NCBI RefSeq assembly: GCF_000025325.1
Contig: NC_013743.1
Span: forward strand, 3,286,001 to 3,350,000
Reading direction: 5' to 3'
Origin: Haloterrigena turkmenica DSM 5511
GTDB lineage: Archaea > Halobacteriota > Halobacteria > Halobacteriales > Natrialbaceae
Length of the DNA stretch: 64,000 bases
A program made the position numbers and the translations under genes. The notes beneath the pieces are model-generated. The model was not told the DNA's origin, did no database searches, and saw only the letters and a list, made by a program, of their open reading frames with translations. Of this stretch, positions 57,560 to 64,000 are shown in pieces (position 1 is the first letter of the stretch; the number at the start of each line of letters is the position of its first letter).

Positions 57560-58212
57560 GGTCGATCACTCCCAGTATATAGCTCTTCGCCCAGCACGTC
57601 CTCAATCACTTGACGATAGTTGGAAGTACCGGTACGTAAAGCTGTCCAAAGGTCCGGAGAATTGACGACGTCGGTGACGATCTCCCGCCGTCGCTCGGGC
57701 GAGATATCGTGGGATTTCAGTTCCGTGCGCAACGCGGCACAGACCCGCGCCATCTCCCCCGCGCCGGCGAGCGTCTCCTCGAGGTCCTGTCGGAGATACT
57801 TGCTCAACGCGGGCGCGGTGCCGCCGGTCGCGATCGAGACGACGACGGGATCCTCGCGCACGGTCGCGGGGACGACGACGCTGCCGACGTCGCGCTCGCC
57901 CGATCGATCGGCGCGGTTGACCAGCGCGCCGCGCGCTCGGGCCGCCTCCGCGACGGCCTCGTTGAGCGCCGCGTCGTCGGTCGCGGCGACGACCAGCGCG
58001 GGGTCGGTCCGCTCGAGCCAGTCGTCGATGTCGGCCGGGTTAGGTGCGGCCCGGATCAGTTCGGCCGAGCCGAAGTCCCGATCGGCGAACGCGGGACTGA
58101 CGACGACCACGTCGGCCTCGCGGGCGAACCGTCGGGCCTTCCGCGAGCCGACCCGACCGCCGCCGAAGACGAGCACCGTGGCGCCCGTGAAATCGTGCAG
58201 GAGTGGGATCAT
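57556..58212 (-). CDS. Precorrin-2 dehydrogenase (SirC/Met8/CysG-N type)
   Basis: 218 residues. The Rossmann fold begins ATVLVFGGGRVGSRKARRF, and the dimer and tail region shows APALSKYLRQDLEETL. It oxidises precorrin-2 to sirohydrochlorin with NAD. Iron insertion may need a separate chelatase. The start at 58212 (MIPLLHDFTG) is the only in-frame ATG that fits the family; it lies 30 bases after the upstream gene ends. Confidence 0.9.
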   Translation of the reverse strand: MIPLLHDFTGATVLVFGGGRVGSRKARRFAREADVVVVSPAFADRDFGSAELIRAAPNPADIDDWLERTDPALVVAATDDAALNEAVAEAARARGALVNRADRSGERDVGSVVVPATVREDPVVVSIATGGTAPALSKYLRQDLEETLAGAGEMARVCAALRTELKSHDISPERRREIVTDVVNSPDLWTALRTGTSNYRQVIEDVLGEELYTGSDRP

Positions 58213-58241
58213 TCTGGTATCGAGCGCTCGTTCGTCATCCG

Positions 58242-59324
58242 TTACTCGGCCTCCGTGTTCGCATCGGCACGCTCGTCCAAACGAATACCCGTTTTCTTCA
58301 ATATCTGTGTGGAGTGCAAGGTATCCCAGTCGTCGGCAGTTACGTCCCAGTAGTCGTCCATCCGTTCCCGAACCTGTTCGATTCGCCGCCGGCTCTCGTC
58401 CTCGCTGCGGCCGTGGGTCATCGCGAAGAAGTTGTACGGCCAGACCTCCTCGTGGCGCGGGCGCTCGTAACAGTGGGTGACGAAGGGGAGGGCGGCGATC
58501 TCGGGACCGACCTCCGCGACTCTGTCGTCGGGCACGTTCCAGACCGTCATCCCGTTCTCCGTGTAGCCCAGCGCGTAGTGGTTCGGCACGACGCCGATCC
58601 GGCGGATCTTCCCCTCCCGTTCGAACCGTTTGATCGTCTCGAGGACCCACTCGGTCTCTCGACCGATCGCGTCGGCGACGTCGGCGTACGGCGTCTTGGT
58701 GAGGGGGAGCCCGTTCTGGACCTCGAGGAGCAGGTCGCGTTCGGCCGGCGAGAGCGTCTCGCTGTCGACCGGAGTCACGTCGGGGCCCAGCTCGGTGCAG
58801 TCGATTCCGGCGCGCTCGACGTCGCCGTCGCCGTCCAGCGGGCCGTCGACGTAGAACTTCGCCTCGACGCGGAACTCCCGCTGTTTGGGCAGGTTGTACG
58901 TTTCCTGTCCGGTCTCGGCCTCGATCGCCGCGAGGACTTCTTCGACGCGATCCCCGTCAGCCACCGAGACGACGAACCACACGTTGAGATGGGGGTGTTC
59001 GCGCTCGTAGTTGTGGGCGACCTCGCGGTGGGCGTTGACCTGCTCGACGATCTCGTCGAACCGATCCTCGGGGGCGTGCATGGCGACCAGCGTCGCCGCG
59101 CCGCCGATCTCCTGGGCGTTGACGAGCGGGCCGAACCGGGAGAGGACGCCGCGCTCGTCCAACTCGCGGATCGTCTCGAGCAATCCGTCCGCCGTGATGT
59201 CGACCCCGCGGTCGCGCATGGCGGCTGCGGCCGGTTCGAACGGCCGTTCAGTGACCGGGAATCCGCCCTGAAAAGCGTTGACGACCGCCCGCTCGCGCTC
59301 CGTGAGGTCGACGTCAGTGGTCAT
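58242..59324 (-). CDS. Siroheme decarboxylase, fused AhbA-AhbB
   Basis: 360 residues made of two Lrp/AsnC-like halves. Each half has a winged helix, then a RAM-like domain: HNYEREHPHLNVWFVVS in the first (104-120) and HCYERPRHEEVWPYNFFAM in the second (284-302). These are the signature loops of AhbB and AhbA, usually two proteins that together decarboxylate siroheme to 12,18-didecarboxysiroheme in the alternative haem pathway. Here they are one chain. It is the first gene of the operon with the dehydrogenase and hemA. A GTG at 59333 is an alternative start. Confidence 0.9.
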   Translation of the reverse strand: MTTDVDLTERERAVVNAFQGGFPVTERPFEPAAAAMRDRGVDITADGLLETIRELDERGVLSRFGPLVNAQEIGGAATLVAMHAPEDRFDEIVEQVNAHREVAHNYEREHPHLNVWFVVSVADGDRVEEVLAAIEAETGQETYNLPKQREFRVEAKFYVDGPLDGDGDVERAGIDCTELGPDVTPVDSETLSPAERDLLLEVQNGLPLTKTPYADVADAIGRETEWVLETIKRFEREGKIRRIGVVPNHYALGYTENGMTVWNVPDDRVAEVGPEIAALPFVTHCYERPRHEEVWPYNFFAMTHGRSEDESRRRIEQVRERMDDYWDVTADDWDTLHSTQILKKTGIRLDERADANTEAE

Positions 59325-59451
59325 ACGCGGCACTCCGGACTACCGAACTATAAGGAACTCGGAGACGTGCTCCTCGGGACGACTCGGACCCGCTCGAGGG
59401 TCCCGTACGGAGGCGACAGCTGTCCGAAAATCGCCGCGTCGGCTCGGTCCC

Positions 59452-59859
59452 CTACTCGTCGCCTCGGACGCCGGTGACCTCGTGGCCGAGCTCGCGGATA
59501 TCCTCGAGAATGGCCTCGTGGTCCGCCGTCGCCCGGTAGTAGATGACGATGTCGAAGCTCCCATCCCGAAGCAGTTGCTGACACTCCCAGACGAACTCCT
59601 CGTCGTCCAGGGTCAGCCCTTGGTGTTGGTTCGAGGAGAAATCGGGGTCGTCGTTCCCCGAGTAGACGTAGCAGTCCTCGGGATCGTACTCCGAGCGCTC
59701 GGCGATGATATCGCCGACGTCGAGGGTCGCCTGCATCATCTGGACGTCTGCCTGACCGTCGTAGTCGGTGTGAACGATCGCCCCGTTGAGATCGATCTCG
59801 CCGGGCTCGAGCAGTGCCTTGGTTCGCTGGTAGAGGTCGTCGTCGATCGCGTCTGCCAT
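59452..59859 (-). CDS. Haloarchaeal hypothetical protein (DUF5778-like)
   Basis: 135 residues of mixed alpha-beta character, acidic, with no membrane segment. Marked strings are SGNDDPDFSSNQHQGLTL and IVIYYRATADHEAILEDIREL. It is well conserved-looking with normal codon use and resembles the haloarchaeal DUF5778 family as I recall it. Function unknown. Upstream of it is a 117-base divergent promoter region shared with the prenyltransferase gene. Confidence 0.7.
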   Translation of the reverse strand: MADAIDDDLYQRTKALLEPGEIDLNGAIVHTDYDGQADVQMMQATLDVGDIIAERSEYDPEDCYVYSGNDDPDFSSNQHQGLTLDDEEFVWECQQLLRDGSFDIVIYYRATADHEAILEDIRELGHEVTGVRGDE

Positions 59860-59976
59860 TGTCAGAACTGAACGGGGCCGAACGGATAGCGGTCACGATT
59901 TTCTCGAGGAGCTTGCGTTCTCATGCTGCTAGATGCCACACAAGACACATAGGGATAGAAGACCTTTACTCCGATA

Positions 59977-60933
59977 ATGAAGCGGTGGCTCCGTGAACGC
60001 GTCGACGCTGCCTACGAGGGGTTGCTCTCGCGGGAGATTTCCGGCGCACCGACCCACGTCGCAGTGATTCAAGACGGGAACCGACGGTACGCCCGCCGCA
60101 AGGGCGACGACGCTCCCGAGGGCCACCGCGAAGGTGCACAGACGACCGAACGGGTCCTCGAGTGGTGCCAGGACATCGGCGTCGAAGAGTTGACGCTGTA
60201 CACGTTCTCGACGGAGAACTTCGATCGACCCGACGAGGAGAACGAGCAACTGTTCGATCTCCTCGAGAGGAAACTCCACGAGTTCGGGGACGCCGACCGC
60301 GTCCACGACAACGGGGTCCGCATCCGAGCGCTCGGCGACGTCGACCGGCTCCCCGAGCGGGTCCGCGAGGCCGTCGACTACGCCGAACGGCGCACCCGCG
60401 GCTACGATCAGTTCGTGCTCAACATCGCGCTGGCCTACGGCGGCCGCTCCCAGCTGCTCGAGGCCGCCCGAGGCGTCGCGACCGACGTCGAAAACGAACG
60501 GCTCGAGCCCGACGAGATCGACGTCGAGACGATCGAGGACCGCCTCTACGAGCGGCCGGTTCGGGACGTCGACCTGATCATCCGGACCGGCGGGGACGAA
60601 CGGACCTCGAACTTCCTGCCGTGGCACGCCAACGGCAACGAGGCGGCCGTCTTCTTCTGTACGCCCTACTGGCCGGAGTTCTCCAAGACGGACTTCCTGC
60701 GGGGGATCCGAACCTACGAACACCGCGCCGAATCCTGGCGGCGGAACCGCGCTCGACGCGCGCTGGCCCTTCTCGGCGCCGTCAGCGACGCCGAACTCGC
60801 GGAGGCGAAGTCGGTCGTCGAGCGGTTCCGCGACTCGCTCCCGACGGCCGAGCAGCCCGATCCAGAGGAGTTAGACGCGATTCAAAACGAGCAGGGCGAC
60901 GGGATCGACTCGAGCAGTCGGGCCGCCGACTGA
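59977..60933 (+). CDS. uppS: Cis-prenyltransferase (UppS-like)
   Basis: 318 residues. All catalytic motifs are present: HVAVIQDGNRRYARRKG with Asp33, GHREGAQTTERVLEWCQDIGV, LTLYTFSTENF, LNIALAYGGRSQLLEAAR, and DLIIRTGGDERTSNFLPW with the Arg and diphosphate ligands. It elongates an allylic diphosphate with IPP in cis, giving the precursor of the dolichol-type carriers that haloarchaea use in protein glycosylation. The acidic C-terminal tail is longer than in bacterial UppS. A second homologue without the Asp lies at 61477-62109. Confidence 0.93.
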   Translation: MKRWLRERVDAAYEGLLSREISGAPTHVAVIQDGNRRYARRKGDDAPEGHREGAQTTERVLEWCQDIGVEELTLYTFSTENFDRPDEENEQLFDLLERKLHEFGDADRVHDNGVRIRALGDVDRLPERVREAVDYAERRTRGYDQFVLNIALAYGGRSQLLEAARGVATDVENERLEPDEIDVETIEDRLYERPVRDVDLIIRTGGDERTSNFLPWHANGNEAAVFFCTPYWPEFSKTDFLRGIRTYEHRAESWRRNRARRALALLGAVSDAELAEAKSVVERFRDSLPTAEQPDPEELDAIQNEQGDGIDSSSRAAD

Positions 60934-61024
60934 TCGTTAGCGACCGCTGACACGCTCGCAGTCGCAGCAGGAGACCCGCCACGATCCAAAAAATTTTACC
61001 AGTATATGTATAAAAGTAATAACC

Positions 61025-61408
61025 ATGGTAGTTGCTGGCAGCGTCGTCGACATCGAGCGGCTCACGCAACTGGCGAATTGCTCGACAGAGGCGGCTGCGA
61101 CCCTGCTCGGGAGTTCGCGGACGCGGATCGCGCTTCGGGTGCTGTCGCGGTGTGACCCGCCGGTCTCGCTCGACCGACTGGCGGCCGACGTCGCCGCGGT
61201 CGACGACGGGCGGACTCGGACAACGGCCCGCATCACGCTCGTTCACGTGACACTGCCGAAACTCGAGGACTACGGACTGCTCGAGTACGATCTCCGAGCC
61301 GGAACCGTCCATCTGTCGGGCCCCGTCGTCGCCCTCGAGGAGCCGCTGGGAACGCTGCCGGACGACGACGACCGCGAGTCGAGCGACATTCGCGACCGGC
61401 GTCGTTAG
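61025..61408 (+). CDS. DUF7344-like winged-helix protein
   Basis: 127 residues: LLGSSRTRIALRVLSRC, VSLDRLAADVAAVDD, RITLVHVTLPKLEDYGLLEYDLRAGTVHL. It is of the same haloarchaeal DNA-binding type as 54652-55089. The upstream DNA is strongly AT-rich, with TTTTACC about 27 bases before the ATG, giving a leaderless start. It lies between the two prenyltransferase homologues and could control one of them; this is inference. Confidence 0.75.
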   Translation: MVVAGSVVDIERLTQLANCSTEAAATLLGSSRTRIALRVLSRCDPPVSLDRLAADVAAVDDGRTRTTARITLVHVTLPKLEDYGLLEYDLRAGTVHLSGPVVALEEPLGTLPDDDDRESSDIRDRRR

Positions 61409-61415
61409 CTGAAAA

Positions 61416-61480
61416 TGAGGGCGCTAAGCCCCCGTCCTCAAGGAGTTCGCGAAGCGGGCGAGTAGGCAGGGGTAGTTCAC
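61416..61480. other. Structured relic resembling a haloarchaeal IS200/IS605 (tnpB) right end
   Basis: Between two convergent genes lies GGGC-GCTAA-GCCC, then a stem CCCC-GT-CCT with AGG-CA-GGGG (61430-61438 with 61464-61472) enclosing a CGC-GAA-GCG hairpin, ending in GGGGTAGTTCAC. I recall very similar ends after haloarchaeal tnpB genes, where this part forms the 3' portion of the guide RNA scaffold. No tnpB or tnpA is present, so it would be a remnant. The end sequence runs into the stop codon of the minus-strand gene. This rests on memory, not on a search. Confidence 0.35.
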
Positions 61481-62109
61481 CGACCGAACCGACGCGAGCG
61501 GTTACAGTACTCCCGGACGGCCCGCAGGAAGTCCCGCTTGCGGAAGTCTCGCCAGTTGACGTCCGTGAAGTACAGCTCCGAGTAGACCGACTGCCAGATC
61601 ATGAAATCCGAGAGCCGCTCGGCACCGGTCTTGATCACGAGGTCGGGCTCGGAGGGGAAAACGAGGTGATTCTCGACCCGCTCGTCGTCGATCTCCTCGG
61701 GCGCTAGCTGCCCGTCGTCGACGTGTTCCGCGAGCGTCCGGACCGCGCTGGTGAACTCGTGTTTCCCGCCGAGTCCGATTCCGATGCGAATGGGTGCCTC
61801 CGCTGGCGTTCGATCGTCTGGGCCGCGGACGGCCACCTCGCGGGGCGCCTCGAGGGTCTCGAGTTCGCGTCGCAGGGCCGGCACCGCCGCGGCGTCGAGG
61901 ACGCTGACGTAGACGGTCACCTGGGTGGCGTACTCGAAGGCCCACGCGAAGAAGTCCGTCAGCGTTCCGTAGGCGTCCCGCTCTAAGAGGTCGCGCTCGG
62001 TAATGACGAGCGCGATATGATCGGGGAGTTCGCCGTCGTGGCGACGGATCCGGAGGCCGAGATACTGTTCGTACAGACCCACGGTACTGCGTTTCCCGTC
62101 CGATCTCAT
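61477..62109 (-). CDS. Degenerate cis-prenyltransferase homologue without the catalytic Asp
   Basis: 210 residues. The UppS fold is clear: HIALVITERD aligns with HVAVIQDGNR, IGIGLGGKHEFTSAVR with the ALAYGGRSQL segment, and DLVIKTGAERLSDFMIWQ with the RTGG motif, ending RRFG as active enzymes do. But the catalytic Asp is replaced by Thr37, and the FSTEN string is absent. This is the pattern of the non-catalytic NgBR-like subunit in heteromeric cis-prenyltransferases. It may partner the intact enzyme 540 bases away, whose own motifs are complete. Confidence 0.8.
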   Translation of the reverse strand: MRSDGKRSTVGLYEQYLGLRIRRHDGELPDHIALVITERDLLERDAYGTLTDFFAWAFEYATQVTVYVSVLDAAAVPALRRELETLEAPREVAVRGPDDRTPAEAPIRIGIGLGGKHEFTSAVRTLAEHVDDGQLAPEEIDDERVENHLVFPSEPDLVIKTGAERLSDFMIWQSVYSELYFTDVNWRDFRKRDFLRAVREYCNRSRRFGR

Positions 62110-62246
62110 ACCGGTTTCGGGTTTTCGCGGGCAGCGATTCCCGGTCTCGGCCGGCGATCGTCCGGCCCGTGGCCGAACCGTCGGCGTCAGAACGGTGGGG
62201 TTCCGACGAAACACCCAGTGAGGCGTGTCAGAACGGCCACAGCGAA

Positions 62247-62268
62247 GTTCACGAAGGTTCAAGTGAAC
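62247..62268 (+). promoter_or_regulatory. Inverted repeat GTTCAC-N10-GTGAAC before the DUF92 gene
   Basis: Perfect 6-bp arms, 23 bases before the GTG start. Just upstream the string GTCAGAACGG occurs twice (62186-62195 and 62227-62236). This could be an operator. No stronger TATA box is obvious. Confidence 0.4.
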
Positions 62269-62290
62269 GCCACAGAAAGGACTCGATATC

Positions 62291-63640
62291 GTGACAGCAC
62301 CTGTTCGGCGAGCAGGCGTGTTTGCAGCCCTCTGTACGCTCGCACTCGCCGTTCCGCTCGGTAACCCGCGGGTCGGGGCTGCGATCGCCGCCGTCGCGGT
62401 CCTCGGGGCGCTCGCCGTGACCGACGGGCCGCTCTTCGAACTGCTGGCCTATCCGAGCGACTACGAGGCGGGGCGTCTCTACGGCATCGTCACGCTCGTG
62501 CTCGCAGGGGCCACGCTCGGTCTCATCGCGGTTACGACGTCGATGTCGGTCGCGGTCTTCGTCGGGACCGTCCTGCTGGTCGGGTACGGCAACCTCGCCG
62601 AGCAACTCGCCCACCGGTGGACCGATCGCGACGTCGTCCACACGGCAGCCTTCTGCGTCGTCGCGACCGTCGCCGCCGTCGCCGGCCAATCCGCGGCGCG
62701 CTCGATCGCCGACGGCGCCACCCTCGAGTCGCTGTCGCCGGCGCTGCCGACGATGCTCTTCCTCGGGGCCAGCGGCGCGTTGCTGGCGTCGCTGCTCCGG
62801 GACATCCTGTTCGCGAACGACGATCCCGTCGTCATGCTCACCGTCGGCCTCCTCGGCTGGCTGCTCGCGGAGCTCGAGCCGGCGCTGGCCCTCTCTGGCG
62901 GCGAGATCGTCGCCGCGCTCGCGGTCACCGTCGCCTTCGGCTACGCCTCCTACGCCCTCGAGACGGCCTCGATCGCGGGGATGCTCACCGGCATCCTGCT
63001 GGGGCTGCTGACGATCGTCCTCGGCGGCTACGGCTGGTTCGCCGTCCTCATCTCCTTTTTCGCCATCGGCGGCCTCTCCTCGAAGTACCGCTACGAGGAG
63101 AAAGCCGAACGGGGCGTCGCCGAGGATAACAACGGCGCCCGGGGCAGCGGGAACGTCCTGGGCAACGCCGCCGTCGCGCTCGGGGCCGTCCTGGGTTATG
63201 CGGCCAGTTCGGCGACGCTGTTGCCCGGCAATCCGGAGCCGAGCCTGTTCCTGTTCGCCTTCGCCGGCTCCGTCGCCACGGCGATGAGCGACACCCTCTC
63301 GAGCGAGATTGGCAGCGTCTTCGAGACGCCGCGGCTGATAACCACCTTAGAGCCCGTCGAACCCGGCACCGACGGCGGTGTCACCTGGCAGGGCGAGATC
63401 GCCGGCGTCGCGGGCGCCGCTGTCGTCGCCGGCATCTCCTACGGCCTCTTCGACGCGGTCACGACCGTCGGCGCGGCGATCATCGTCGCCGCCGGCGTCG
63501 TCGGCATGACCGTCGACAGCCTGCTGGGTGCGACCCTCGAGGGACGGGTGCTCGGCAACCAGAGCGTCAACTTCCTCGCGACGCTCTCGGGCGCGCTGGT
63601 CTGTGCACTGTTGGTCCTGTCGTTTGCCGTGCTCGGCTGA
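62291..63640 (+). CDS. DUF92-family membrane protein with N-terminal kinase-like membrane domain
   Basis: 449 residues with about eleven helices. The C-terminal part is DUF92 (TMEM19/VTE6): GMLTGILLGLLTIVLGGYGWF, GSGNVLGNAAVALGAV, ATAMSDTLSSEIGSVF and GMTVDSLLGATLEGR. The plant DUF92 member VTE6 is a phytyl-phosphate kinase, so an isoprenoid phosphate kinase activity is plausible. The N-terminal half resembles membrane CTP-dependent dolichol kinase-type proteins, less surely. Starting with GTG, it lies divergent from the degenerate prenyltransferase gene. Confidence 0.85.
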   Translation: MTAPVRRAGVFAALCTLALAVPLGNPRVGAAIAAVAVLGALAVTDGPLFELLAYPSDYEAGRLYGIVTLVLAGATLGLIAVTTSMSVAVFVGTVLLVGYGNLAEQLAHRWTDRDVVHTAAFCVVATVAAVAGQSAARSIADGATLESLSPALPTMLFLGASGALLASLLRDILFANDDPVVMLTVGLLGWLLAELEPALALSGGEIVAALAVTVAFGYASYALETASIAGMLTGILLGLLTIVLGGYGWFAVLISFFAIGGLSSKYRYEEKAERGVAEDNNGARGSGNVLGNAAVALGAVLGYAASSATLLPGNPEPSLFLFAFAGSVATAMSDTLSSEIGSVFETPRLITTLEPVEPGTDGGVTWQGEIAGVAGAAVVAGISYGLFDAVTTVGAAIIVAAGVVGMTVDSLLGATLEGRVLGNQSVNFLATLSGALVCALLVLSFAVLG

Positions 63641-63712
63641 GACGGGAACACCGAGCGACAAGTGCTGCGAAAACGAGACGTATTCCATCCGCTCGACCGC
63701 GACTGACTGGCC

Positions 63713-63913
63713 TCAGTCGTCGGCGGTACGGAACGAGCGTTCGGCGGTTCTCTCGGTCGACGCCTCGAGGTCGTCGAGTCGACTGTCGGGAACGATGTTA
63801 TCGGGTCGGTCATCGGCGTGCGCTTGCGTCGTCGCGCTGGTAGCGGTCGCCCAGAAGACCGTGAGCATCCAGACGCCGAGCAACGCGAGCGCAGCTGTTC
63901 CCGGTGGTGTCAT
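63713..63913 (-). CDS. Small membrane-anchored acidic protein
   Basis: 66 residues: one N-terminal membrane helix (AALALLGVWMLTVFWATAT), then a polar acidic tail. No family recognised. A TATA-like TTGATAAG (minus strand, about 63936-63945) lies 27 bases upstream, matching a leaderless start. Bases 63946-64000 show no further gene. Confidence 0.55.
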   Translation of the reverse strand: MTPPGTAALALLGVWMLTVFWATATSATTQAHADDRPDNIVPDSRLDDLEASTERTAERSFRTADD

Positions 63914-64000
63914 TACCGCTCGCTCAGCGCTATCGGCTTATCAATTACTCGCCCGAGTCCCGCTCGCTGGGAGTCCCCGCGAGCGCCGCGTTATTAGCCA

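Overview
The window is chromosomal DNA from a halophilic archaeon of the class Halobacteria, most like the Natrialbales (Haloterrigena/Natrinema type; genus not certain). Supporting signs are very high GC, strongly acidic proteins, and haloarchaeal families: HalOD1, Bat-type HTH, DUF7344-like, LWR-salt and PGF-CTERM surface proteins. Many genes have a TATA box about 27 bases upstream of the start codon, the pattern of leaderless mRNAs. I recognise no tRNA, rRNA, CRISPR array or intact transposase gene. Gene density is high, about 57 protein genes.

Layout. 1-10.5 kb holds a truncated AhpD-like gene, ferredoxin-type glutamate synthase, prolyl-tRNA synthetase, a BrkB membrane protein, a quinone oxidoreductase, an Asp/Ser-rich lipoprotein and a Nudix hydrolase. 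10.7-11.5 kb holds two overlapping half-size EamA transporter genes. 11.6-18.8 kb is a three-gene DNA-repair operon of AddAB type: AddB-like protein, Fe-S PD-(D/E)XK-like protein, then a UvrD/AddA helicase-nuclease. 19-22 kb holds a CBS protein, a small acidic protein, Hsp20 and a flavin disulfide reductase. 22.3-25 kb holds two tandem PGF-CTERM surface-protein paralogues. 25-34.4 kb mixes sugar-acid genes (KDG kinase, DapA/KDG-aldolase family, a frameshifted SDR, a second PfkB kinase) with rtcA, mutL and a second BrkB gene. 34.4-39.2 kb holds a LOV-domain histidine kinase and mutS. 39.3-43.3 kb holds two universal stress proteins, a HalOD1 protein, an amino-acid permease and a CsaA-like protein. 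43.4-50 kb holds a DUF2238-like membrane protein, the thiDN/LLM operon, an AIR-synthase-like protein and a MATE exporter. 50-55.8 kb holds moeA fused to a PBP domain, a Bat-type regulator, small thiol/zinc proteins, a HAD phosphatase and pterin dehydratase. 56-59.3 kb is the haem operon: fused AhbA-AhbB, precorrin-2 dehydrogenase, hemA. 60-64 kb holds two cis-prenyltransferase homologues, one apparently inactive, and a DUF92 membrane protein.

Functional links. MutL and MutS lie about 6.4 kb apart. The haem operon supplies glutamyl-tRNA reductase plus the steps from precorrin-2 to sirohydrochlorin and from siroheme to didecarboxysiroheme. The prenyltransferase/DUF92 neighbourhood suggests dolichol-type lipid-carrier synthesis or recycling. 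The sugar-acid genes could process 2-keto-3-deoxy acids, although the SDR is broken by a one-base shift in a G run.

Best candidates for new biology: the AddAB-like operon whose middle protein keeps Fe-S cysteines but seems to have lost its nuclease residues; the paired active/inactive cis-prenyltransferases beside DUF92; a 17-bp element upstream of both PGF-CTERM paralogues; a structured K-turn-like RNA candidate near 53.4 kb; a leaderless 16-codon leader ORF overlapping the KDG kinase start; and a run of four perfect stem-loops near 31.4 kb.
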